From: AC-32 sp963719275
GTDB taxonomy: Bacteria > Actinomycetota > Thermoleophilia > Gaiellales > Gaiellaceae
Assembly: GCA_963719275.1 (NCBI GenBank)
Contig: CAVRBT010000010.1
Span: 449,908 to 513,907, forward strand
DNA length: 64,000 bases
Direction: 5' to 3'
Made by a program: the position numbers and the translations under genes. The notes under the pieces are model-generated. The model was not told where the DNA came from. It saw only the letters and a list, made by a program, of their open reading frames with translations, and searched no databases. Positions 30,677-38,402 of the stretch are shown here, piece after piece; positions within the stretch are counted from its first letter, which is position 1; each line of letters starts with the position of its first letter.

Positions 30677-31081
30677 GTGGAGCCGCACGGCATTCATCAT
30701 CTCGGCGTCGCCGTCGACGACCTCGACAGCGCGCTCGCGACCTACGAGCGGCTCTTCGGGGCCGAGCTCGAGCAGCGCGAGACCGTCGAGGAGCAGGGCG
30801 TCGAGGCGGCATCGCTGCGCATCGGTTCCGACCGGGTCGAGCTGCTGGCCGCGCTCGGCGAGGACACGCCGGTCGGCAAGTTCCTCTCGAAGCGCGGTCC
30901 CGGGATGCACCACGTCGCCTACGAGGTCGACGACGTCGGCGCCGCCCTCGACGAGCTCGCCGCCGAAGGAGCCGAGCTGATCGACGCGCGGCCGCGACGC
31001 GGGCTCTTCGGGCTGCAGGTCGCGTTCGTCCACCCGGACGCCGTCCACGGCGTGCTCGCGGAGATTGTCAGCGTTGGCTGA
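30677..31081 (+). CDS. Methylmalonyl-CoA epimerase-like VOC protein
   Basis: This 134-residue two-module VOC protein matches methylmalonyl-CoA epimerase in length and wording: IHHLGVAVDDLDSALATYERL, a central VELLAALGEDTPVGKFL, GPGMHHVAYEVDDV and VAFVHPDAVHGVLAEIV. Metal ligands would be His in IHHLG, Glu in VELL, His in MHHVAYEV and the Glu near the end. It interconverts R and S methylmalonyl-CoA in propionate metabolism; no mutase or carboxylase gene is nearby. The next gene overlaps its 3' end. Confidence 0.88.
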   Translation: MEPHGIHHLGVAVDDLDSALATYERLFGAELEQRETVEEQGVEAASLRIGSDRVELLAALGEDTPVGKFLSKRGPGMHHVAYEVDDVGAALDELAAEGAELIDARPRRGLFGLQVAFVHPDAVHGVLAEIVSVG

Positions 31082-31301
31082 GGAGCGCGTCCGTGTCGAG
31101 ATCGGGTTCGACGGCGGCCAGATCATGGGCGCCAACGTCGAGCTGAAGGCTGCCGACGAGCTCGAGCGCGTCCTCGGGGACGGGCGAAACGGCGCGTTCG
31201 CGCTCGAGGCGGAGGACGGCCGCTACACGGTCTCGCTGCAGCGAGTCGTGTACGTGAAGCGGTTCTCGCGCGAAGGTCGCGTCGGGTTCAGCGGACCCTG
31301 A
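31074..31301 (+). CDS. DUF3107-like small protein
   Basis: This 75-residue protein has a beta-rich domain (VRVEIGFDGGQ, ELERVLGDGRNGAF, AEDGRYTVSLQRVVYVKRF, ending RVGFSGP). Layout and ending resemble DUF3107, a small family found in actinobacteria, where the typical close is a YVEIG-type strand followed by RRVGFG. I start at TTG 31074, which overlaps the epimerase stop; TTG 31065 is an alternative. The function is unknown. Confidence 0.7.
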   Translation: MAEERVRVEIGFDGGQIMGANVELKAADELERVLGDGRNGAFALEAEDGRYTVSLQRVVYVKRFSREGRVGFSGP

Positions 31302-31306
31302 ATACT

Positions 31307-31335
31307 CCCCGCGTTAGACGTCTGAGCGCGCGGGG
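31307..31335 (+). terminator. Hairpin between the DUF3107-like and sigma factor genes
   Basis: CCCCGCG pairs with CGCGGGG, with the palindrome AGACGTCT inside the loop. There is no U tract, so termination or attenuation is only possible, not shown. Confidence 0.35.
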
Positions 31336-31347
31336 CAAGGTCAACCA

Positions 31348-31914
31348 GTGAGCTCGAGTGCCGCGGCACGGAGCAGCACGGAGGATCTGAAGCGTCTCGT
31401 CGAGCACGCCCAGCAAGGCGACCGCGAGGCGCTCGAGGCGCTCTACCTGCTCCATTTCGACCGCATCTACAGCTACCTGCACATGAGCGTCGGCAACCGG
31501 CACGACGCCGAAGACCTGACGACGCAGACCTTCCTGAAGATGCTCGAGGCGATCGGGCACTTTCGCTGGCGGTCGGCGCCGTTCTCTGCCTGGCTCTTTC
31601 GGATCGCGCACAACCTCGCGATGGACCACTTCCGTGCGTCGCGGCGCTGGCAGCCGGAGGAGGAGGTGCCCGAGCTCGAGGGTGCCGAGGAGTCCTCGGC
31701 GGAGGACGCCGCGCTGCAGTCGATCGGTCGGCGCAGCATGCTCGAGCTGATCGAGGACCTCTCGCTCGAGCAGCAGCAGGTGCTGATGCTGAAGTTCCTG
31801 TTCAACTTCTCGAACGGCGAGGCCGGCACCGTGCTGGGCAAGTCCGAGGGCGCCGTCAAGTCGCTCCAGCATCGCGCTCTCGCGTCACTACAGAAGCAGC
31901 TCTCGCAAGACTGA
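31348..31914 (+). CDS. Sigma-70 family (ECF-type) RNA polymerase sigma factor
   Basis: This 188-residue sigma factor has region 2 (ALYLLHFDRIYSYLHMSVGN, DAEDLTTQTFLKMLEAIGHF, WLFRIAHNLAMDHFR) and region 4 (LIEDLSLEQQQVLMLKFLFN, then GKSEGAVKSLQHRALASLQK). There is no region 3 and no anti-sigma gene next to it. Which promoters it recognises is unknown. The GTG start lies 46 bp after the previous gene. An RsbW-like kinase is encoded at 3.5 kb, but a link between the two is speculative. Confidence 0.92.
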   Translation: MSSSAAARSSTEDLKRLVEHAQQGDREALEALYLLHFDRIYSYLHMSVGNRHDAEDLTTQTFLKMLEAIGHFRWRSAPFSAWLFRIAHNLAMDHFRASRRWQPEEEVPELEGAEESSAEDAALQSIGRRSMLELIEDLSLEQQQVLMLKFLFNFSNGEAGTVLGKSEGAVKSLQHRALASLQKQLSQD

Positions 31915-31957
31915 GTCCTCCTCCGGCAATGGACGCCCATCACCGGAGGGAGGACCA

Positions 31958-32878
31958 GTGTTAGAGACCGGGATCGTCGGCCTCCCGGCCGCGGGGAAGA
32001 CCACGCTCTTCAACGTGCTCACCCGCGCGGGCGTCGGACCGGACTTCGGCAAGGAGCACGTTGGCATGGCCCCGATCGCGGACGAGCGGCTCGAACGCGT
32101 GGCGCAGGTCGTGTCGGCGCCGAAGGTGACTTCCGCTGCGGCACGCGTTGTCGACGTCCCGGGAACGGGGCCGCAGCTGCTCGGGAACCTCCGGCGGGTC
32201 GACGCGCTGGTCGCCGTGATGGACGGGTTCTCGCCCGGCGCTGATCCCGACGGCGACCTCGAGCGCCTGGAGCTCGAGCTGCTCGTGGCGGACCGCGACC
32301 ACGTCGAGCGGCGGCTCGAGCGGGTCGCCAAGCAGGCGAAGTCCGGAGACCCGAGGCTGCGGGCGGAGACCGCGCAGCTCGAGCAGGTGCTCGCGCACCT
32401 GGACGCGGGGCGCTCGCTGCGCGAGTGGGAGGGCGAGTTACCGCCGGAGCTCGAGCCGCTGACGACGAAGCCGGTCGTCCCGGTCGTGAACGGGCCGGGC
32501 GGCATCGACCTGAAGCTCGAGGCGGAGCTGGCAGAGCTGCCCGAGGAGGAGGCTGCTGCGTTCCGAGACGGGCTGCCGGCGCTCGAGGAGGTCGTGCGGC
32601 GCTTGTTCGAGGCACTCGGGCTGATCACGTTCTTCACCGCGGGCGAGAAGGAGGCCCGCGGCTGGACGCTGCGGGGCGGCCAGACGGCGCTGGAGGCGGC
32701 AAGCATGATCCACACGGACATCGCGCGCGGCTTCATCCGCTGCGAGGTGGTGCGCTGGGACGACCTGGTCGAGAGCGGCAGCTACGCCGAGGCAGCCCGG
32801 CGCGGGTTGCAGCGGCTCGAAGGCAAGACGTACGAGGTCCAGGACGGCGATGTTCTGACCGTCCGCTTCAACGTCTAG
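31958..32878 (+). CDS. ychF: YchF/Obg-like NTPase with TGS domain
   Basis: This 306-residue P-loop NTPase resembles the ribosome-associated ATPase YchF. It has the P-loop GLPAAGKTTLFN (about 8-19), G3-like VVDVPGTGPQLLGN, a coiled-coil region (about 105-150) and the C-terminal TGS domain (ITFFTAGEKEARGWTLRGG, FIRCEVVRWDDLVE, VQDGDVLTVRFNV). It is about 50 residues shorter than usual and the nucleotide-specificity motif (NxxE in YchF) reads NGPGG, so base specificity may differ. The GTG start follows a very strong ribosome site GGAGGGAGG (31945-31953). Confidence 0.88.
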   Translation: MLETGIVGLPAAGKTTLFNVLTRAGVGPDFGKEHVGMAPIADERLERVAQVVSAPKVTSAAARVVDVPGTGPQLLGNLRRVDALVAVMDGFSPGADPDGDLERLELELLVADRDHVERRLERVAKQAKSGDPRLRAETAQLEQVLAHLDAGRSLREWEGELPPELEPLTTKPVVPVVNGPGGIDLKLEAELAELPEEEAAAFRDGLPALEEVVRRLFEALGLITFFTAGEKEARGWTLRGGQTALEAASMIHTDIARGFIRCEVVRWDDLVESGSYAEAARRGLQRLEGKTYEVQDGDVLTVRFNV

Positions 32879-32923
32879 CGGATACTCGACCTTAAGCCAG
32901 TAGTAACGTCCGGTCGCGCGGCC

Positions 32924-32929
32924 TACCGT
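32924..32929 (+). promoter_or_regulatory. -10-like hexamer TACCGT before the oxidase-like gene
   Basis: TACCGT is followed by GGGGAGG (32949-32955) and TTG 32961. An upstream GTG at 32928 overlaps the hexamer, which favours the TTG as the true start. Confidence 0.35.
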
Positions 32930-32960
32930 GCAGGCGATTCTGCGGAAGGGGAGGCACGCC

Positions 32961-35408
32961 TTGGCGTATCGATTTGGCGTCACGCTCGCTGCGTTCGCTG
33001 CCGTGATTGCGCTCGTTGCGCCGGGCGCCGGAGCACACGACGGTGTCAATACCGCGGCCGGTCACGCTGCCGAGGACGCGGTCACGCTCACACCCACGCA
33101 GGAGCGGGCGCTCGACGCCCACACCCGCGTCGTCTCCAGGCGCGCCGCAAACGCCGTAGCCGCCGCGGTCGCCGGGGCGCCGCAGGACGTGGGTGAGTGG
33201 GGCCCGGTCGTCGACTGGCCGGTCGTCGGCGTGCACGTCGCGCTGCTGCCGAACGGCAAGGTGCTCGCCTACGACTCGATCGGCGACCACGCGACCGAGA
33301 CCTACCCGATCCAGGACCACAGCCGCGCGACGGTGTGGGATCCGGCGACGGGGAGCCAGACGCCCGTGAACGTCGACACCGGCTTCAACATCTTCTGCAG
33401 CGGCCTCGCCCATCTGCCCGACGGCCGGATGTTTATGGCGGGCGGGAACAAGGACCAGCAGCTCAACGGCATCGTCCAGACGCACATGTTCGATCCTGTG
33501 ACGAACCTGTGGAGCCTCGGCCCGAACATGTTGGGCGGGCGCTGGTATCCGACCGTCACGCCGTTGAGCAACGGCGAGATGCTCATCACATCGGGCCGCG
33601 TCGACACGCCCGAAGTGCGGACGACAGCCGGCAGTCTGCGTGCGCTCACCAGCGCGTCGCTCAGCCTGCCCCTGTACCCGTGGATCGACGTTGCCCCGAA
33701 CGGCCGGGCGTTCTATTCAGGCCCCGACCAGACGCTGCGCGCGCTCGACACGACCGGCACCGGGGCATGGCAGACGTTCGGTCAGCGCGACACGATCAAC
33801 CGCGACTACGGCGGGCACGCGATCTACGACATCGGGAAGATGCTGGTTGCGGGCGGCGGCGGCTCGACAAGGGACGCGCGGGTCGTCGACTTCAACGGCG
33901 CCACGCCGCAGGTCTCGGCTACGGCGCCGATGGCCTTCGGCCGCCGGCAGCACAACCTGACGGTGCTCGCCGACGGAACCGTCCTCGCGACGGGCGGCAA
34001 CTCGTCAGGCGCCGGGCTCGTCGACCTGAACGCCGGCGTCTACGCGGCCGAGCAGTGGAACCCGGCCACCGGCCAGTGGCGGACACTCGCCGCGGAGTCG
34101 ATCACGCGCCAGTACCACTCAACCGCGCTGCTGCTGCCCGACGGCCGCGTCCTCTCCTCCGGCGGCGGGATCTGCGGCACGTGCGACCAGGTCGGCTACC
34201 TCGGCAAGAACGCCCAGATCTTCTCGCCGCCCTACCTCTTCCAGGCCGACGGCACGCTTGCGCCGCGCCCCACGATCGACTCCGCACCCGTCGCCACGAG
34301 CTACGGCGCCGCGATGGAGATCGCGACGGCGAACCCGGGGTCGATCCGGAAGGTCGCTCTCGTGCGGCTGGGCGCCGTCACGCACTCCAACAACATGGAG
34401 CAGCGCTATATCCCGCTGACCTTCACCGCCGGCGCCACGAGCCTCACCGCGAGCGCCCCCGCGAATGCCAACATCGCGGCACCGGGCTTCTACATGCTCT
34501 TCATCATCGACGCGAACGGTGTGCCTTCGATTGCCCGCATGGTCACCGTCCAGGGCAACTCCCAGCCGACCGTGACGCTCACGCAGCCGAGCAACGGCGC
34601 GACCTTCACCGCGCCCGCCACCGTGAATCTCGCTGCGACCGCTTCGGACGCCGACGGCACCGTCACCAAGGTCGAGTTCTTCAACGGCACGACGAAGCTC
34701 GGCGAGGACACGACCGCGCCGTACAGCTTCACCTGGAGTGGCGTCGCGGCCGGAACCTACTCGCTCACGGCGCGCGCGACTGACGACCTCGGCGGCGTCA
34801 CCACGAGCCTGGCCTCCACGATCACCGTCAGCCCCAGCAACGCCGCACCGACGGTGACGCTCACGCAGCCGAGCAACGGCGCGACCTTCACCGCGCCCGC
34901 AACCGTGAATCTCGCTGCGACCGCTTCGGACGCCGACGGCACCGTCACCAAGGTCGAGTTCTTCAACGGCACGACGAAGCTCGGCGAGGACACGACCGCG
35001 CCGTACAGCTTCACCTGGAGCGGCGTCGCGGCCGGAACCTACTCGCTCACGGCGCGCGCGACTGACGACCTCGGCGGCGTCACCACGAGCCTGGCCTCCA
35101 CGATCACCGTCAGCCCCAGCAGCAACGTTGCACCGATCGTGAGCATCACCGCACCGGTCGACGCCGCAATCTTCACCTGGAAGCCGACCATCACGATCGC
35201 AGCAACGGCGAGCGATCCCGACGGCACCGTCACGAAGGTCGAGTTCCGCGACGGCACGAAGTTGCTCGGCCAGGACACCAGCGCGCCCTACTCCTTCACG
35301 TGGAAGAACGTCCCGCAGGGGACCCATTCACTGACGGCGCGCGCGACGGACAATGCGGGAGCCGTCGTGACCAGCGACGCCGTCGGCATCTTGGTGCAGA
35401 AGCGCTAA
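32961..35408 (+). CDS. Secreted copper-radical-oxidase-like protein with Ig-like repeats
   Basis: This protein of about 815 residues has a signal peptide (FGVTLAAFAAVIALVAPGAGA), a Kelch-type seven-bladed domain, a DUF1929 domain (about 430-530) and three Ig-like modules (about 540-815). Residues matching the galactose/glyoxal oxidase active site are all present: Cys in NIFCSG (codon 33396), Tyr in RWYPT (33546), Tyr-His in RQYHSTALLLPDG (34113, 34116) and His in VTHSNN (34383). These would form the Cys-Tyr cofactor and copper site that oxidises primary alcohols or aldehydes to give H2O2. The substrate is unknown. TTG 32961 is preferred over GTG 32928 because of its ribosome site. Confidence 0.9.
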   Translation: MAYRFGVTLAAFAAVIALVAPGAGAHDGVNTAAGHAAEDAVTLTPTQERALDAHTRVVSRRAANAVAAAVAGAPQDVGEWGPVVDWPVVGVHVALLPNGKVLAYDSIGDHATETYPIQDHSRATVWDPATGSQTPVNVDTGFNIFCSGLAHLPDGRMFMAGGNKDQQLNGIVQTHMFDPVTNLWSLGPNMLGGRWYPTVTPLSNGEMLITSGRVDTPEVRTTAGSLRALTSASLSLPLYPWIDVAPNGRAFYSGPDQTLRALDTTGTGAWQTFGQRDTINRDYGGHAIYDIGKMLVAGGGGSTRDARVVDFNGATPQVSATAPMAFGRRQHNLTVLADGTVLATGGNSSGAGLVDLNAGVYAAEQWNPATGQWRTLAAESITRQYHSTALLLPDGRVLSSGGGICGTCDQVGYLGKNAQIFSPPYLFQADGTLAPRPTIDSAPVATSYGAAMEIATANPGSIRKVALVRLGAVTHSNNMEQRYIPLTFTAGATSLTASAPANANIAAPGFYMLFIIDANGVPSIARMVTVQGNSQPTVTLTQPSNGATFTAPATVNLAATASDADGTVTKVEFFNGTTKLGEDTTAPYSFTWSGVAAGTYSLTARATDDLGGVTTSLASTITVSPSNAAPTVTLTQPSNGATFTAPATVNLAATASDADGTVTKVEFFNGTTKLGEDTTAPYSFTWSGVAAGTYSLTARATDDLGGVTTSLASTITVSPSSNVAPIVSITAPVDAAIFTWKPTITIAATASDPDGTVTKVEFRDGTKLLGQDTSAPYSFTWKNVPQGTHSLTARATDNAGAVVTSDAVGILVQKR
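34572..35135 (+). repeat. Two near-identical 282 bp tandem repeats (Ig-like modules)
   Basis: The unit at 34572-34853 is repeated at 34854-35135. Over the first about 260 bp I count two differences (GCCACC/GCAACC and GAGTGG/GAGCGG). A third module (from about 35136) is related but diverged. The identity at DNA level suggests recent duplication or gene conversion. Confidence 0.93.
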
Positions 35409-35571
35409 GGAGGGTTTGACGAAACACTGTCAATGCCCTCGGGCCGCGCTGCTCGCCCCGAAGCGGCGTCCTCAGTCGCACCGATAGCTACGGCTATCGG
35501 CGCTCCCTGCGTCCTTGCCTCGGAACGAGCATCGCACCCCGAGAGCGAGCAGCGTCCCGCCAAACCCTCCT
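35408..35571 (+). repeat. Family A intergenic element, copy A2 (164 bp)
   Basis: The terminal inverted repeat is exact: AGGAGGGTTTG at the left, CAAACCCTCCT at the right. The central hairpin is CCGATAGC-TAC-GGCTATCGG. It starts on the last base of the oxidase-like stop codon and ends 2 bp before the stop of the convergent HD gene, so it is the whole intergenic region. Confidence 0.88.
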
Positions 35572-35573
35572 GG

Positions 35574-36401
35574 CTATTCGACCGGCCGCGTGGCGGCCGT
35601 CGCGTCGAGCTGGTTCGCGTGGTACAGCACCGAGGCCTCGGCCGTCCGGGCGCCGCGCATGTCGTGGTGCACCGCGATCGCGTGCAGTAGCTCGGCCCGC
35701 ACCTCCGGCTCGAGCGCGGCCGCGCGCTCCTCGACGAGCCGCAGCCCGAGGTGTACGTGTCCTAGCAGCCGCCCCTCCTCGGTCGCGCGGAACGTCGGCC
35801 CGCACTCCAGCTCGATCGTCCGCCCGACGTCGTGCACCAGCGCCGCCGCCAGCACGAGGTCGGCCCGTAGCCGCGGGTGCAGCTGCGCGGCCTCGCGACA
35901 CAACGTCGCGACACCGACGGTGTGCTCCAGCAGCCCGCCGGCGTACGCGTGGTGCGTCTCCGCGGCCGGCAGTCCGCGCAGTGCCGTCCGCAGCGCTTCG
36001 TCCTCGACGAACCGCCGAACCGTCGCGCGCAGCCCGGGGTGCGCGATCTCGGCCGCGAGGAACTCCAGGAACCCGTCTAGCTCGGCCGCGTCACGTCGCA
36101 GCGCGGGCGCGAGTGCCGCAGGATCCGCCTCCACCGCGGCTTCCAGGGAGCGCACCTCGAGCTGCAGCTTGTCGCGGTAACGCTCTACTCGGCCCAGCAC
36201 CCGGACCGCGTCACCCTCGCCGAAGCGCGAGTCGAATAGCTCGACATCCGACCACACCCGCGCCTCGATCCGACCGCTCGGGTCGACCAGTTCCAGCGCG
36301 AGGTACGGAGACCCGGCGCGGGTCCGCCTCCGCTCCTTCTTCGCGACCGCGTAAACGCCCTCCACGACCCGGTCTTCGGCCAGCGACTCGATCGCGCTCA
36401 C
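35574..36401 (-). CDS. OB-fold/HD-domain protein, YhaM-like 3'-5' exoribonuclease
   Basis: This 275-residue protein has an N-terminal OB-fold nucleic-acid-binding domain (about 10-90; PYLALELVDPSGRIEARVW, VRVLGRVERYRDKLQL) and a C-terminal HD phosphohydrolase domain with H...HD motifs (HHAYAGGLLEHTVGV, ALVHDVGRTIE, later HHDMRGARTAEA). This layout is that of YhaM/CBF1 3'-5' exoribonucleases. GTG 36401 has TAGACT 6 nt upstream. Confidence 0.87.
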   Translation of the reverse strand: MSAIESLAEDRVVEGVYAVAKKERRRTRAGSPYLALELVDPSGRIEARVWSDVELFDSRFGEGDAVRVLGRVERYRDKLQLEVRSLEAAVEADPAALAPALRRDAAELDGFLEFLAAEIAHPGLRATVRRFVEDEALRTALRGLPAAETHHAYAGGLLEHTVGVATLCREAAQLHPRLRADLVLAAALVHDVGRTIELECGPTFRATEEGRLLGHVHLGLRLVEERAAALEPEVRAELLHAIAVHHDMRGARTAEASVLYHANQLDATAATRPVE

Positions 36402-36407
36402 GGAGCG

Positions 36408-36413
36408 AGTCTA
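36408..36413 (-). promoter_or_regulatory. -10-like hexamer TAGACT before the HD-domain gene
   Basis: On the minus strand it ends 6 nt before GTG 36401. The divergent TACGCT (36431) is 18 bp away. Confidence 0.4.
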
Positions 36414-36430
36414 GGCCCGAGCACGGCTGG

Positions 36431-36436
36431 TACGCT
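36431..36436 (+). promoter_or_regulatory. -10-like hexamer TACGCT before the DUF1015 gene
   Basis: It ends 8 nt before GTG 36445. Confidence 0.4.
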
Positions 36437-36444
36437 CCGGCCCC

Positions 36445-37518
36445 GTGGCCGAGGTGAAGCCCTTTCGCGCCGTTCGCTACGGCGAGGGCGCCGGCCCGCT
36501 CGACACGCTCGTCGCGCCGCCCTACGACGTCATCTCGCCTGCCGAGCGCGAGCAACTCGCCGCCCGCAACGCGTACAACGTCGTCCACCTGACGCTCCCC
36601 GCCGAGGAGGCGGAAGCCGGACGCACCTGGCGTGCCTGGCGCGAGGACGGCACGCTGAGTGACGAGACCGAGCCGATGTTCTGGTGGCTCTCGCAGGACT
36701 ACGTCGGCCCAGACGGCGTCGCGCGCACTCGCGAGGGACTCATCGCCGCGCTCGAGGCCGAGCCGTACGAGAACCGGATCGTCCTGCCCCACGAGCGAAC
36801 GCACCGCGGGCCGAAGGAGGGCCGGCTGCGCCTGCTGCGCGAGGTCCAGGCGCAGCTCGAGCCGCTGTTCTTGCTCTACGAGGGCGCGCCGCCGGCGCAG
36901 CGGCCGGAGCGCGAGCCGGACCTCGAGGTCGAGGGTGCGCGCCTCTGGCGCCTGCCGCCGGATGGGATCGCGGAGGCATTCGCGGACCGCCAGCTGCTAA
37001 TCGCGGACGGCCACCACCGCTACGAAACCGCACTTGCCTACCACGAGGAGGCCGGGACGCCCGAGAGCGCCTACGTCCTGGCGGTGCTCGTCAGTCTCGA
37101 CGACCCCGGCCTGATGATCTTCCCGACCCACCGCCTCTTCGAGCACGAGCCCGCCGAGAGGCTGCCTGCCGAGCCGCTCCCGGAACCGACTGCGGCCCGA
37201 GAGGCGCTCGAGCAGGCGCCGCCGGACCGCGCGGCCGCCGTCGTCTATCGCGGTAGCGGCGCCGAGCTGGCGGTGGACGGCAACGAGCTCGACGTGCAGC
37301 TCGTCGACCGCCTCGGGCACGACGGCATCAGCTACACGCCTGACTGGCAGGAGGCGGTGCGGGCGGTCGACGAGGGCGAGGCGGCGGTCGCGGTACTGAT
37401 GCGGCCGACCCGGATCGAGGACGTCTTTGCGGTCGCCCAGCGCGGCGAGACGATGCCGCAGAAGAGCACGTACTTCTACCCGAAGCTCGTCAGCGGGCTT
37501 CTGTTCCTGCCGCTGTGA
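36445..37518 (+). CDS. DUF1015 family protein
   Basis: This 357-residue protein has DUF1015 landmarks: VKPFRAVRYGEG, VAPPYDVISPAERE at the start, RIVLPHERTHRGPKEGRL, the LLIADGHHRYETALAYHEE block and TYFYPKLVSGLLFLPL at the end. Family members are cytoplasmic and conserved but without an assigned reaction; the HHR motif suggests a nuclease- or kinase-like site (speculative). A family B repeat follows. Confidence 0.9.
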   Translation: MAEVKPFRAVRYGEGAGPLDTLVAPPYDVISPAEREQLAARNAYNVVHLTLPAEEAEAGRTWRAWREDGTLSDETEPMFWWLSQDYVGPDGVARTREGLIAALEAEPYENRIVLPHERTHRGPKEGRLRLLREVQAQLEPLFLLYEGAPPAQRPEREPDLEVEGARLWRLPPDGIAEAFADRQLLIADGHHRYETALAYHEEAGTPESAYVLAVLVSLDDPGLMIFPTHRLFEHEPAERLPAEPLPEPTAAREALEQAPPDRAAAVVYRGSGAELAVDGNELDVQLVDRLGHDGISYTPDWQEAVRAVDEGEAAVAVLMRPTRIEDVFAVAQRGETMPQKSTYFYPKLVSGLLFLPL

Positions 37519-37545
37519 TCATTCCAGCGGTTCGGTCGGTCAGCT

Positions 37546-37605
37546 CAGACGGACGCCCGGGCGGAGCCCGTGCGTCCTGATGTCGTCGCCGCAAGCGGCG
37601 CCTCA
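37546..37605 (+). repeat. Family B double-hairpin repeat, copy B5
   Basis: CAGACGGACGC leads into CGGGC-GGA-GCCCG, GCGTCCTG, then CGCCGC-AA-GCGGCG and CCTCA. It lies in the gap between the DUF1015 gene and the inositol-phosphatase-family gene. Confidence 0.8.
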
Positions 37606-37613
37606 GTGAGCCT

Positions 37614-38402
37614 GTGACGGATTGGCTCGCGCTCTGCCGCGACGCTGTCGCGGACGTGCGCGGCGTGCTCGAGGAGCTGCCGACGCGCGCGGAGCGGGAG
37701 CCCGTCGTCGGCGAGGGCGAGGGCGGCGACGAGACGACGGCCGTCGACGCGGCGGCCGAGCGGGTGATCCTCGCGCGACTGCAGGACGTCGAAGGCACGA
37801 CGATCGTCTCGGAGGAGGTGGGTATCGTCGGCGACGGCCCCACGCGGATCGTGGTTGACCCGATCGACGGCTCGCTGAACGCAAAGCGCGGCATCCCGTT
37901 CTTCTCCGTCTCGATCGCGGTCGCCGAGGGCGGCACGATGGACGACATCGTCTTCGGCTTCGTCCACGACTTCGGCAGCGGCGAGGAGTGGGTCGCGGAG
38001 AAAGGCCTGGGAGCGCGCCTGAACGGGGCGGTGCTCGCCCCACCGCCGCCGAAGGAGGAGATCGAGATCCTCTCGTTCGAGGCGACACTGACGTCCAGCA
38101 TCGCGGAGAAGGCCGCGGAGGTCGTCGGCCTCGCCTACCGCCTCCGCGTGATGGGCTCGCTGGCCCTCTCGCTCTGCCACCTGGCCGCCGGCCGGGTCGA
38201 CGCGGTCTGCTCGCTGAAGCCGGCCCGCGCCGTCGACATCGCCGGTGCGCAGCTGCTCGTCCGCGAGCGCGGCCTCGCGATCGACCTCCCTGAGGCGCCT
38301 CCATTCGGCGAGGCGCCGCTCGACATCGAGGGCCGCTCGCGTGTGGTCGCGGCCGCTACGCCGGAGGTCTGCGACCGCCTGTTCGCCGCGCTCTCGCGGT
38401 GA
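37614..38402 (+). CDS. Inositol monophosphatase-family phosphatase
   Basis: This 262-residue member of the Li-sensitive, Mg-dependent phosphatase family has motif 1 VSEEVG (metal Glu), motif 2 VVDPIDGSLNAKRGIPFF (the DPxDG metal site) and the C-terminal metal Asp region PARAVDIAGAQLLVRE. Members dephosphorylate inositol phosphate, histidinol phosphate, fructose bisphosphate or PAP; the substrate cannot be chosen here. The stop overlaps the next GTG by 4 bp. Confidence 0.9.
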   Translation: MTDWLALCRDAVADVRGVLEELPTRAEREPVVGEGEGGDETTAVDAAAERVILARLQDVEGTTIVSEEVGIVGDGPTRIVVDPIDGSLNAKRGIPFFSVSIAVAEGGTMDDIVFGFVHDFGSGEEWVAEKGLGARLNGAVLAPPPPKEEIEILSFEATLTSSIAEKAAEVVGLAYRLRVMGSLALSLCHLAAGRVDAVCSLKPARAVDIAGAQLLVRERGLAIDLPEAPPFGEAPLDIEGRSRVVAAATPEVCDRLFAALSR

